DNA from: Scylla paramamosain | Lineage: Eukaryota; Arthropoda; Malacostraca; Decapoda; Portunidae | DNA: 64,000 nucleotides | Direction: 5' to 3' | Assembly: GCF_035594125.1 (NCBI RefSeq) | Contig: NW_026973668.1 | Location: forward strand, 3,310,001 to 3,374,000 | Shown: piece by piece, positions 23,841 through 35,910 of the stretch | How positions within the stretch are numbered: position 1 is the stretch's first letter | How the letters are laid out: every line of letters begins with the position of its first letter | Position numbers and translations under genes: made by a program | The notes under the pieces: generated by a model | The model's input: the letters and a program-made list of their open reading frames with translations, nothing else | Database searches by the model: none | What the model was told of the DNA's origin: nothing

Positions 23841-24525
23841 TGACTGGCTGACTGACTGACTGCTTGGCTGGCTGGCTGACTGACTGACTGGTTGGCTGGC
23901 TGACTGACTTACTCACTCACTGGCTCAATGGTTAGCTTGCTGGATGGCTGGCTGACTCACTCATTGACTGACTCACTGACTCACTGGCTGGCTGGCTGGC
24001 TGACTGAATGACTGACTGACTGACTAACTGATTGGTTGGCTGGCTGGCTGACTGACTGACTGACTGACTGACTGCTTGGCTGGCTGGCTGACTGAGTGAC
24101 TGACTAAACGAATGACTGGCTAACTGACTGACTGGTTGACTGACTGACTGACTGGTTGGCTGGCTGATGGACTGACTAACTGACTGACTGACTGGTTGGC
24201 TGACTGACTGACTGACTGGTTGGCTGGCTGATGGACTGACTAACTGACTGACTGACTGGTTGGCTGACTGACTGAATGACTGGTTAGCTGGCAGGCTGAC
24301 TGACAGACTGGCTGGTTAACTGACTGACTGACAATGAATGACTGGTTGGCTGGCTGACTGACTGACTGACTGACTGGTTGGCTAGCTAGCTGACTGACTG
24401 GCTGGTTGGCTGGCTGACTGACTGACTGACTGACTGGTTGGCTAGCTAGCTGACTGACTGACTGACTGACTGGTTGACTAGCTAGCTGACTGACTGACTG
24501 ACTGGCTGGCTAGCTGACTGATGGA
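23841..24525. repeat. (CTGA)n tetranucleotide array, degenerate
   Basis: About 680 bp of CTGA/CTGG units with many variants (CTAA, GCTAG), homologous to 9686-10372. It joins directly to the LINE fragment on its left, where unit A has exon 2. Confidence 0.95.
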
Positions 24526-24579
24526 CACTTGCAAATAATATATGTTTATTTGTTTATTTTCTCATGTAATTTATCATCA

Positions 24580-24619
24580 GTTATTATTATAATTATTATT
24601 ATAATTATTATTATTATTA

Positions 24620-24662
<43 letters not shown>

Positions 24663-24690
24663 TATTATTATTATTATTACTCTTATGATT
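24580..24690. repeat. (ATT)n microsatellite
   Basis: Imperfect ATT array of about 110 bp in the remains of intron 2 of GRWD1 copy B, matching 10427-10475. Confidence 0.9.
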
Positions 24691-25301
24691 ATTAATATTC
24701 AACATAAATATATTGAAATATCTTATAATTTCTATTTTATTTATTTATTTATTTTATTTTGTTCATTCATTAATTTATACATTCTTTTATTTTATCAGAT
24801 ATAAGAAGTATTAATCTCTCTCTCTCCAACAGGTGAGCAAGCTCTCCAAGATGAAGGAAAGAGAGTGAGAGTGAGAGCGAGCTGGAGGACGAGGAGGACG
24901 AGGGGAGAGAACCACAGATCTGTCTGGTGACAGATTAACAACATTTCTACATTCCAAAGGCTGTAGTTGAAGTGATGCAGGTTTTTAAGGGTATTTTTAG
25001 AGTTCTGGTGACAGATTAACAACATTTCTACATTCCAAAGGCTGTAGTTGAAGTGATGCGGGTTTTTAAGGGTGTTTTTAGTTTTCTGGTGAAATTAACA
25101 ACATTTCTACATTATGAACTGGAGAAGCACTCTTGACAACCCAGCTAGTCATCTCTGTGGCCTTGGAAATCTGCCGTGCTGAAAGAGAGAAAGAGAGAGA
25201 GACCGTTTCTTAGTACAGCATTTGTGTGGGTAGGTAAGGACCACAGGGCGGATAGCTATCACTTACACTTATCTCTTTAAACCTTATCCTCTTCTTTCTT
25301 A

Positions 25302-25337
<36 letters not shown>

Positions 25338-25521
25338 CAGCCCCAGGTAACTCAGCCCTCCACCCCCAACAGGGGGCAATACACATCTGGCGGCCACAGG
25401 AGGGGTAGTGGTGGCAGGTGAGCACCTCCCCCCTCACTGCACACACTGCTTCTGTTGAGGACCTGCAGTGGTCACCCTCAGAGGTGAGTGTCCTGGCCTC
25501 CTGTTCTGTGGACAGGAGGTG

Positions 25522-25634
<113 letters not shown>

Positions 25635-26197
25635 GTGTAATTTAAATATTTCTCTTTCTTTTCCTCCTTCCTTTTTCTCTTTTTCTCCTTTTCTCCTTTT
25701 AATTCTCCTTCCCTCTAACCTAACCTAACCTGACCCAACTTAATCTAACCTAACCCAACCTAACCTAACAACTCTCTACTTCTCCCTAACCTAACTTCTA
25801 TCCCTCCCCCTCCCTAACCTAACCACACCCCCCTCCCCCCCTCCAGTATATGGGTGTGGGACGTGCGTGCAGCCCCCAACAAGGCCTGCATGATCACATG
25901 TACAGACGTACACACCAGCAACATCAACGTGCTGCATTGGAACCGCTGTGAACCGTTCGTGGTGTCTGGCGGCGTTGACAGGTGTGTGAGGGTGTAGGAC
26001 CTCTGGAATATGCAGGTGTGTGTAATAATAATAATAATAATAAACAGTTTATTATTCAGGCAGTTAACAAACTGAAAATGTACAGAAGGGGTGGGGAAAT
26101 ACTTAACATTAATCCTAAAGGTAAGTCTAATCTAGAAGGGAAATACTATTGATTGATGGCTCGCACCATGGTGGGAATCGCGCTGAGTCTGTACCGG

Positions 26198-29100
26198 TGT
26201 AGCAGGAAAAATTTCCCCCCTGACTGTAGTTCCCCCTGGGAACAGTAGCCTAGGTTAAATTTCCCCCCGGGAAAATTGGTCTTGGCTGTTTTTCCCTGGG
26301 GGGGAATGACAGACATAGGATATATTTCCTCCCTCTTGGCCATTTCACCCCCCCACACAAAAAATCATACCACCGTTCTCAAGTCACCAATGGCAAGTAG
26401 TGTAAAGTATTGTAATGCTTATGACGTATGTAAATGTGACAGGAAAATATAGGTCATATGGCACTATGGACAAGGGAAGGGGGAGACAAGAATAAAGGTA
26501 GGGAAGGAGACGTTTTGTACGTCAGAGAGTCATCAAGTCCACCGTACACAAAACAGCGTAATGTAACGAATACAGTGGTTATTGAAGAGTAAAAGGGAAC
26601 TCATGATGTTTTTTTTTTAAATTTATCATTTCAAGATTACAAATGGAAGTTGAAACATATTAAACACTTTAAAAAAAACTTTAAACACTTTATTATGTTT
26701 GTCATTTGCATATACATTATCACATATAGTAATTAATAATAGGACAAACAGCCCTTTGGAAGCATTAAGCTTTATGGACAATGGTATATAACTTAAACAT
26801 TTAAAAACACTGTATAAATGGTATAATGTAACAAAAGTAAAATAAACTGAAGCTAATAAGAACAAATAATATTAATACAAAGTATACTACTAATAAAGCA
26901 CAAATAATGGAAACCCTGACAATATAATATAATAACACTGTAAGTTTCTATGATAATATAGTAAAACTATAAAGGTATTTATTATTTGATGATTGCAATG
27001 CATGACTAATATGATGATAACATGTGTCTCTTAAATTTGTCTTTAAAAGATGATAGGCTTGGTGAGTATTATTAAAATTCAAGGTTAAAAGGCTGTCTCC
27101 CAAGGGAGACTTAAAAATCTGTAAATATAACGTTACCATTTATTTCCTATTATAAAGTTAAAAATCTTTAAAGGGAACTTCATACTGGGTTGGGTTACAT
27201 TTGCAGCAGCTTCACGATGCCTTGAAATTTTTTGCAGATCCATGGCAAGCAGTGTGGTACCATTCGTAGCAAGATTCACACTCCACCACTTCACGTCCAT
27301 CTGCTGTGATTTCCGCACATTCTGGACAAACCCATGCTCCAGGAATGTCGTCTTCTTTAGCTTTGATAGTAGCGTGAAGCGTCGTAACTGCATCATCATC
27401 CATGTATTTGTAAATTGCTTGAAGGTTTTCCTTATTGTTGACAAGAATACCAGGAAGCTTTTCTGGTCTTGTCTCTATTTCTTCTTCTGTTATAGTCTCT
27501 CCATCTATTTCCTCTCTTGTAGCAACTTCCTCATCTACAAACATGAGTAAAAGCGTCCTTCCTCTTGCTGAAATACTTCGATCCAGTGTTTGTTGAGATT
27601 GCCCCTGCTTTTTCCTGTTCGTGGTGTATTCTTGATCCTGGTAGTTGTCCTGATCTTGTCCATCTCCGCTTGCACCATCAAGTTTGTACAGCTTCAAATT
27701 TACCACGTGATATGTATTTCTCAGTTCTTTGCCTGTTGAGAGATTTTTCAGTTTTGCACGTCCCTTTCCTTGCAGAGAAACAACTTCATAAGGGCCTATG
27801 TACTTTGTTTCTAATTTTCCTCCCATTCGGTGATTATTTTTGTTGTTTTTCATCAGTACTAATGAGCCCTCAGCTATTTCACTTGATTTGCCTGTATGTC
27901 TCTTATCATAGTTCTTCTGTCTACTTTGAGATTTTGCAATGTTGATTGCCATTTTTTCCTCAGCTGCCTTCTTTTCTGACACTGCTCTCTCTGTTAACTC
28001 TTTAATGGTTTCTTCTGTCGTTGCTCCGTCTTTCACCTGTGATCCAGTGTCTAAGTAGACGGGGAGTACTGGATCTCGCCTAAACATTGCAGTGAAAGGG
28101 GCAACACCAGTGCTGGAATGAACAGATGTGAGATATCCGAACAGGATTCTTTTTATGTGCATATCCCAGTCGTTTTGCTTTTCACTGACGCATTTCATGA
28201 GAGCTCTTTCAAGTGTCTGATTGAATCTTTCCTGCAGTCCATTAGTTTGAGGGTGATAGGGTGAAGCAATTTTGTGATTAATTTGCAGCTTTTCACAGAG
28301 GATGTCATTCAGTTGATTTACAAATTCGCGGCCTTGGTCAGTAATAAGTGTTTCAACACAACCAAAGTCACACATGGCATCTAAAAAGAACTGGGCCACC
28401 TCTGCTGCAGTTTTGTGCTTTAAAGGTGCAGCAACTGGGAATTTTGAGAAGTAATCGGTCATTGCCACAATGTAACAGTGTCCTCTTTCTGTTTTGGGTA
28501 AGGGTCCAATCAAGTCCATTCCCACCTGCGACCACACTTTTTCTGGAACAGGCACTGGATGCAACTCAGGAGCTTGCATTGAGGGCTTATTGGCTGCTTT
28601 CTGGCATTTGTCACATTTTGAAATATAATCAATGACAATTTCTTTAATGCCTTTAACAAAATATTTAGCAGTTATCTTTCCAACTGTTTTATCTCTCCCC
28701 ATATGTGCTCCCCCAAACCCTTCATGGCAAGCTTTGATAACTCTGCTCACTTCCGCTTTCATTAACACTTGGCGTAGGTGAACTTCACCCTTCCTGTGTT
28801 GTTTATGCATCAAGTATCCCTCTTGAACACAAAAGGGCTCGCACTTCTTTCTAATATCACGTTTTTCTTCTTTGTTTAGTCCATCAGAGTACTTTCCACT
28901 ATCCAGGTATTGGAAGTATGTGTGGTAGGTGTACTCCTCCATGTTCAGATACACCTGCTGCTACCCTTACTACTGCTCGGAGTAATCTGGCACTCAGCTG
29001 CTCCCTATCGCCTGTTGTTGACTTTGTTTGTTTGTTTTTTTTTTGTTTTTTTTGTAATGCTGAAGTCCCTGTCTCGTGATGATTGAATCACTGTATTGTT

Positions 29101-29497
29101 AGGCTTCAGTGATTTGCCAGTTTGCCTCATTATGTTAGGCCGCTTTCACACCAAGGTGGCACGTCGCACGTGGCATGCCACGCGGAAACGAACATCTGGA
29201 AATATATGATACCTTTCACACAGAAGTGGCGTGGCACGTCGCATGTGCCATGTGTGACTTGCATGCCACTCGGGGATCGGACTATTAATGCGTTGACTAG
29301 TTATGGCCATAGTTGTAAACGTTCACTTCATGCTTCCTGGATCCTCCCTTATTATTGAAGATCTGGTGGTTGTGTATGTGTATGGGGTCGGGGGGAATAT
29401 AGGCCAGGAGGGGGGAATACTATCCTGGGTCAAATTTTCCCCTGGGGGAGATTCCCCCTGGGGGAATCTCACACGGGGGGAAATACAGACTGGTACA
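26198..29497 (-). mobile_element. Ginger1-type DNA transposon with PHD-finger transposase
   Basis: A 3,300-bp element flanked by CCGG at 26194-26197 and 29498-29501. The ends are inverted repeats starting TGTAGCAGG at the left and TGTACCAGT (read from the right end), both followed by TTTCCCCCC and several CCCC/GGGG palindromes. TG...CA ends and CCGG duplications are defining marks of Ginger1, a cut-and-paste superfamily whose transposase is related to Gypsy integrase. There are no LTRs, protease or reverse transcriptase. The related LINE T copy at 9486-9489 keeps a single CCGG. The only gene is the minus-strand transposase at 27161-28942. AT-rich non-coding sequence fills 26345-27160. Confidence 0.85.
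27161..28942 (-). CDS. Ginger1 transposase: integrase-type DDE core, GPY motif, PHD finger
   Basis: Minus-strand gene. I take ATG at 28942 (MEEYTYHTYFQYLDSGKYSD); only a GTG lies upstream before a stop. Domains in order: N-terminal YxxY-type segment; H2C2 integrase zinc finger (H..GGAHMGRDKT...CDKCQ, residues about 75-130); rve DDE core with D in GMDLIGPLP, D in TDQGREFV and E in GLQERFNQ; a GPY/F-type module (KYIGPYEVV); an acidic linker; then a C-terminal PHD finger (WVCPEC, VECESC, WYHTACHG). The frame meets TGA at 27212-27214, but SCCKCNP follows, supplying the last zinc-binding C-x2-C; TGA stands where PHD fingers keep Trp. The annotated span includes this tail. PHD fingers usually bind histone H3 tails, so chromatin targeting is an inference. 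A Gypsy remnant is the alternative, but the flanks argue against it. Confidence 0.85.
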
Positions 29498-30159
29498 CCG
29501 GTCCATGCACGGCGCCTTTAGAGGCATTATCTTGTGGTGTCTGGTGGCACGGAGTGGGCGAGGCGCGTCAGGCGGCAGCATGTGTCTGAGATGTGGATGA
29601 TACAGCAGTTCCCTTCCAAACTTCTCCAGAGCCTCTCGGTGCCTGGTGGATAGCCTGGACAGACTCAGGGTGGTCAGGGCTTCATCGTAGGTGGTGTAGG
29701 CAGAGCCAAGGATGACCCTGCACGCCCTTTTCTGCACACTCTGCAGCTGGAGCTGTTGAGTGTGTGTGAGGGAGGAGGACCACGCTGGGAAGGCACACAT
29801 GAGTTTGTAGAGGATGAAGGTGAGGTACACCTACCTTAACTTGTCTGTTGGCGTCCCCAACGACCTGAGTCTGTGCAGCACGTACAGCCTGTAGGTAGCG
29901 GATCTTATGGTGCTGGCGACATGCTGCTTCCAGGTCAGCTGGTCGTCCACCGTGACTCCGAGAAGCTTGGCACATTGGACCACCTGGAGGGGTTTAGTGC
30001 CCACTGTGAGCTGGAGAGGGGGCACTGGTACAGAGGAGGTACAGAAATGCATCACCACAGTTTTGCTGTGGTTGATGGTCATCCTGCTCTCCTCCGTCCA
30101 CGTCTGCAGTCGCTCCAAGATTGCTTGCAGTGGTGAGTAGTCTGGGTTCTTGTTGGCTC

Positions 30160-30367
<208 letters not shown>

Positions 30368-30910
30368 TTTGTTTGTTTTCCTTTTTTTATGTTATTTTGT
30401 TATATATTTCCTAGTTTATTTTCTTTCATCTTTTTTGTTCTTTTCTTCCCTTCCTCCTCCTCTTCCTTCTGTTCTTCCTCCTCCTTTATAACCTAACCTA
30501 ACCTAATTAACCTAACTTAACCTAACCAACCTAACTAAATGTAACCTAACCAAACTTAACCTAACCTAACCACACAGGGCGGCAGTGGTGCTGTGGCAGA
30601 GCTGAAGCACCATTCAGCGCTGGTCAGCACCGTAGGGTGGCACCCCAGCAAAGGCTCCATGCTGGCCAGCGGGGGGGAGGATGACGCCATCTTGCAGTGG
30701 GACCTGGCTGTGGAGAGGGAGGCAGTCAAGGAGGGGGAGGTGGGTGGTGGTTGTGGTGGTGGTGGTGGTGGGATGGAGAGGAGAGGAGAGGAGAGGAAAG
30801 CAGAGGAGGAGGAGGAGGTGAGGTTGTAGTAGTGGTAGTGGTAGTCATACTAGTAGTAGTACTTGTAGTAGTAGTAGTAACTCCTCCTCTCCTCCTCTCC
30901 TCTTTTATAG

Positions 30911-33900
30911 GAGGAGGCAGTAGACACCTGCCGAAACGATAATTACTCCCAGTGAGGTCTAAAGCACTGTTCAGGGGGTGCTGTGAACTTATCATTAAAC
31001 CCAGCTGTGACCTCACTGAACGTTTCCCTTTGTGTCTCATAACACAAGGGGGTAGTCACAGCCTGCCCTCTAAAGACAACTCTCTTCCTCCACACAAAAC
31101 TACAAGCACCTAATAACACACACACCCTTCACTCAAAAAATTTTAAAATTATGGCGACTCCTACACCAGCCTCGGAGTCCCCATCTGGGGAGGGGACCAT
31201 AAATGTCCCCAGGTCGGACTGCCTTTCCGTTGACGACCCTAAGTGTCTTGACACCCCCCTCAACTTTTTCTTCATTAACTTCTGCAACATTCGCGGTCTA
31301 AGATCTAATTTTCAATCTGTAGAACACCACCTCTCCTCTTCTAAACCTCATCTTCTTTTCCTCACTGAAACTCAGGTGTCTGAGGCAACTGACAGTAGCC
31401 CCTTTTCTGTTCCCTCCTACTTTCTCTATCCTCATCTTCGATCCAAAGCTGGATGCTGCGTTTATGTGCGCAATGACTTAACCTGCTCTCGTGCCCATGC
31501 TCTTGAATCTTCCGAGTTTTCCACCATCTGGCTACGACTACAGAGTCATTCTCATACTAAATTTATCTGTGCTGTATACCTCTCTCCTAACTCCTCTGAC
31601 TATAAGAAATTCTTTGACTACTTAACTTCCAAAGTGGAGCACATTCTGACCCTCTTCCCTTTTGCAGAGATCTCCATTCTTGGAGACTTCAATGTTCACC
31701 ACCAGCTTTGGCTTTCCTCTCCCTTCACTGACCATCCTGGTGAACTAGCCTACAACTTTGCTATCCTCCATGACCTAGAGCAATTGGTGCAACACCCTAC
31801 TCGTATTCCTGACCGTCTTGGAGATACGCCCAACATTCTTGACCTTTTCCTGACCTCTAATCCTTCTGCTTATGCTGTCACCCTTTCTTCTCCGTTGGGC
31901 TCCTCCGATCACAATCTCATATCTGTATCTTGTCCTATCACTCCAATCCCTCCTCAGGATCCCCCTAAGCGAAGGTGCCTCTGGCGTTTTGCCTCTGCTA
32001 GTTGGGGGGACCTGAGGCGGTATTTTGCTGATTTTCCTTGGAATGACTACTGCTTCCGTGTCAGAGACCCGTCTTTGTGTGCTGAGCACATAACAGAGGT
32101 GATAGTGTCTGGCATGGAGGCGTACATTCCTCACTCTTTTTCTCGTCCTAAACCTTCTAAACCTTGGTTTAACACAGCTTGTTCTCGTGCTATACATGAT
32201 AGAGAGGTGGCCCACAAAAGGTACTTAAGCCTTCCTTCACCAGAATCTCATGCACTTTATATTTCTGCCCGGAACCATGCCAAGTCTGTTCTCCAACTAG
32301 CCAAAAACTCCTTCATTAACAGAAAATGTCAAAACCTTTCAAGATCTAACTCCCCTCGTGATTTCTGGCATCTAGCCAAAAATATCTCCAATAACTTTGC
32401 TTCTTCTTCTTTCCCTCCTCTACTTCAACCAGATGGCACCACTGCTATCACATCTATTTCTAAAGCTGAACTCTTTGCTCAAACCTTTGCTAAAAACTCT
32501 ACCTTGGACGATTCTGGGCTTGTTCCTCCCTCTCCTCCACCCTCTGACTACTTCATGCCTCGTATTAAAATTCTTCGTAATGATGTTTTCCATGCCCTCG
32601 CTGGCCTAAACCTTCAGAAGGCTTATGGACCTGATGGGGTCCCTCCTATTGTTCTCCGAAACTGTGCCTCCGTGCTTGCACCTTGCCTAGTCAAACTCTT
32701 TCAGCTCTGTCTGTCAACATCTACCTTTCCTTCTTGCTGGAAGTTTGCCTACATTCAACCTGTTCCTAAAAAGGGTGACCGCTCTAATCCCTCAAACTAC
32801 CGTCCTATTGCTTTAATTTCCTGCTTATCTAAAGTTTTTGAATCTATCCTCAACAGGAAGATTCTTAAACATCTATCACTTCACAACCTTCTATCTGATC
32901 GCCAGTATGGGTTCCGTCAAGGCCGCTCTACTGGTGATCTTCTGGCTTTCCTTACTGAGTCTTGGTCATCCTCTTTTAGAGACTTTGGTGAAACTTTTGC
33001 TGTTGCCTTGGACATATCAAAAGCCTTTGATAGAGTCTGGCACAAAGCTTTGATTTCCAAACTACCCTCCTACGGTTTCTATCCTTCTCTCTGTAACTTC
33101 ATCTCAAGTTTCCTTTCTGACCGTTCTATTGCTGCTGTGGTAGACGGTCACTGTTCTTCTCCTAAATCTATTAACAGTGGTGTTCCTCAGGGTTCTGTCC
33201 TGTCACCCACTCTCTTCTTATTATTCATTAATGATCTTCTAAACCAAACTTCTTGTCCTATCCACTCCTATGCTGATGATACCACCCTGCACTTTTCCAC
33301 GTCTTTTCATAGACGTCCAACCCTTCAGGAGGTAAACATATCACGCAGGGAAGCCACAGAATGCCTCACTTCTGATCTTTCTAAAATTTCTGATTGGGGC
33401 AGAGCAAACTTGGTATTGTTCAATGCCTCAAAAACTCAATTCCTCCATCTATCAACTCGACACAATCTTCCAGACAACTATCCCCTCTTCTTCAATGACA
33501 CTCAACTGTCCCCCTCTTCTACACTGAACATCCTCGGTCTGTCCTTTACTTATAATCTGAACTGGAAACTTCACATCTCATCTCTAGCTAAAACAGCTTC
33601 TATGAAGTTAGGTGTTCTGAGACGTCTCCGCCAGTTTTTCTCACCCTCCCAGCTGCTAACTCTGTACAAGGGCCTTATCCGTCCATGTATGGAGTATGCT
33701 TCACATGTCTGGGGGGTTCCACTCATACTGCTGTTCTAGACAGGGTGGAATCAAAAGCTTTTCGTCTCATCAACTCCTCTCCTCTAACTGACTGTCTTCA
33801 GCCTCTCTCTCACCGCCGCAATGTTGCATCTCTAGCTGTCTTCTACCGCTATTTTCATGCTAACTGCTCTTCTGATCTTGCTAACTGCATGCCTCCCCTC

Positions 33901-34226
33901 CTTCCGCGGCCTCGCTGCACAAGACTTTCTTCTTTCTCTCACTCCTATTCTGTCCACCTCTCTAACGCAAGAGTTAACCAGTATTCTCAATCATTCATCC
34001 CTTTCACTGGTAAACTCTGGAACTCCTTGCCTGCTTCTGTATTTCCACCTTCCTATGACTTGAATTCCTTCAAGAGGGAGGTTTCAAGACACTTATCCAC
34101 CAATTTTTGACCACTGCTTTGACCCTTTTAAGGGACTGGCATTTCAGTGGGCATTTTTTTTTTATTAGATTTTTGTTGCCCTTGGCCAGTATCCTTCCTA
34201 CATAAAAAAAAAAAAAAAAAAAAAAA
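30911..34226 (+). mobile_element. LINE family J, near full-length, poly(A) tail
   Basis: Begins with GAGGAGGCAGTAGACACCTG, the same 5' start as the copy at 45888-49173, so both appear full-length (about 3.3 kb). A short 5' leader of about 240 bp, one long ORF, a 3' UTR ending CCTTGGCCAGTATCCTTCCT and about 22 A residues follow. It sits in GRWD1-B intron 7 and is flanked on both sides by GTAGTAGTAG repeats. The unit A intron (14057-14110) has the same GTA-rich stretch without the element, so it is an empty site. Confidence 0.9.
31151..34110 (+). CDS. LINE J endonuclease-reverse transcriptase (one frameshift)
   Basis: From ATG at 31151 ([15 protein letters not shown]) a 862-codon frame carries an APE-type endonuclease ([26 protein letters not shown], residues about 35-260) and a reverse transcriptase ([61 protein letters not shown], residues about 500-720). 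No separate ORF1 with a zinc knuckle is visible. At about 33714 the G-run in CTGGGGGGTT is one or two bases off and the frame ends early. The C-terminal part ([14 protein letters not shown] to [17 protein letters not shown]) continues in another frame to 34110. The protein nicks DNA and reverse-transcribes its own RNA. The copy is probably dead by one lesion only. The family resembles jockey-superfamily elements of decapods. Confidence 0.88.
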
Positions 34227-34229
34227 GTA

Positions 34230-34935
34230 GTAGTAGTTAAGCTAGGTTAGGTTAGATTGTTAGGTTTGTTTAGGTTAAGTTAAGCTAGGTTTGGTTTGGT
34301 TAAGCTAGGATGAAGTTCAATATTGTTAGGTTTGTTTAGGTTAAGTTAAGCTAGGTTTGGTTTGGTTAAGTTAGGATGAAGTTCAATATAGTTAGGTTTG
34401 TTTAGGTTAAGTTAAGCTAGGTTTGGTTTGGTTAAGTTAGGATGAAGTTCAATATAGTTAGGTTGTAGTTGGTGTGTGTGTGTACTTTTTTTCTTTTTGT
34501 TGTTTTGTTGTTTTTGTTTCTTTTCCTGCATATCAACACTCCAGGAGGCTACAAAACAATGTGCAGGTGTGTGTCAGTGTTGGAGGGGAAGAGGTGGTGC
34601 CGTGGTGGTGGCTGGCCATCAACTGAGGTCAGACAGGAGACGAGGAGTGAAGGAGGGAAGGAAAGAAAGGACTGGATAGACATTATGAGGTGACAGAGGC
34701 AAGGAAGGAAGGAACCAAGGAAAGGAGGAGTGCAGAAACAGTACAAGAGGATTATTAATTAAAACCAATAGAGATATGAAGAAAAGAAAGATGAGAAAGA
34801 ATAATCTTACCAAACTTAACCTAACCCAAACATAACCTAACCTAATCCAAACTTAACCTAATCTAACCTAACCCAAACTTAACCTAACCTAATCAAACTT
34901 AACCTAACCTAACTTAACACCCTCCTCCCTACCAG
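34230..34935. other. GRWD1-B intron 7 remainder
   Basis: Three approximately 65-bp repeats containing GTTAGGTTTGTTTAGGTTAA and AGTTAGGATGAAGTTCAATA at 34240-34460, then sequence matched by 14250-14446 in unit A, then CCTAA-rich runs (34800-34920) up to the exon 8 acceptor. Unit A has only one copy of the 65-bp repeat. Confidence 0.7.
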
Positions 34936-35204
34936 GATGTGCCAGAGCAGCTGCTGTTCGTGCATCACGGCCAGCAGGAGGTGAAGGAGTTACACTGGCA
35001 CCCTCAGATCCTTGGCATGCTGGTGTCCACGGCTCACAGCGGCTTCAATATCTTTAAGACCATCAGCTGCTGGGGTGTGTGGGGGTGAGGGGGAGAGAGG
35101 GGAGGGGTGTGGATGTGGGTGTGTGTGTGTGTGTGTGAGAGGGGGTTAGAGAGGGAGGGACAGGAACGAGGAAGTAGTGAAGAAAGGAAAGAGAGGGTGA
35201 AAAA

Positions 35205-35819
35205 TGAAGGTGTGTGTGTTTACTTATTTGTGCTTTATAAGAAAAGAGGTATGCTGGTTCTGTCCCATCTCCATATCTTTTAATATCCAACTTAGCCTTG
35301 AATCCATGTATACTTTCTGCATTTACTATCTCCTCATCCAGACTGTTCCATACATCAACACTTCTATATGGCAAACTGTACTTTTTCACGTCTCTTCTAC
35401 AAGCACTCCTCTTCAGCCTCTTTCCATGTCCTCTAGTGTCCCGTGTATCCCAGACCATCAAGTTGCTCCGGTCCACCTCCTCTACTCCCTCATATGCTTT
35501 ATGTATCGCAATCAAGTCTCCCCTTTCTCTCCTCTTTTCCAACGTTGGTAGCTGTATCCTTGCCAGTCTCTCTTCATGTGACAAGTCCCTGATAATTGGT
35601 ACCATCTTCGTAGCTGCTCTCTGAACTCTCTCCAACTTCCTTATGTCCTTTTTCTTGTATGGCGACCACACTACTGCTGCATATTCAAGTCTAGGTCTTA
35701 TCAGTGCCACAATCATCTTCCTGACCATCTCTTCATCCATGTATGCAAAGGCCTGCCTTATTCTTCTCAACAAGTTATAAGTTTCTCCTGTAATTTTGCT
35801 AATGTGTCTCTCAGGGGTC

Positions 35820-35910
<91 letters not shown>

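Larger units (their letters stand above)
26022..30140 (-). mobile_element. LINE family T copy, split by a Ginger1 element
   Basis: Minus-strand LINE in GRWD1-B intron 6. Right part 29502-30136 encodes the region after the RT core: MTINHSKTVVMHF, KLLGVTVDDQLTWKQHV, AFPAWSSSLT, QSVQKRACRVILGSAYTTYD and FGRELLYHPHLRHMLP. The left part 26022-26197 is its 3' UTR, ending in AATAAA and an (ATT)n tail on the minus strand. The coding part has a frameshift near 29830. Insertion of the DNA transposon at CCGG separates the two parts. This is the jockey/BS-like group common in crustaceans. Confidence 0.8.

Noticed and set aside
27161..28942. A Gypsy LTR retrotransposon integrase remnant
   Set aside because: No LTRs, protease, RT or RNase H are present, and CCGG duplications with inverted TG...CA ends bound the unit exactly.
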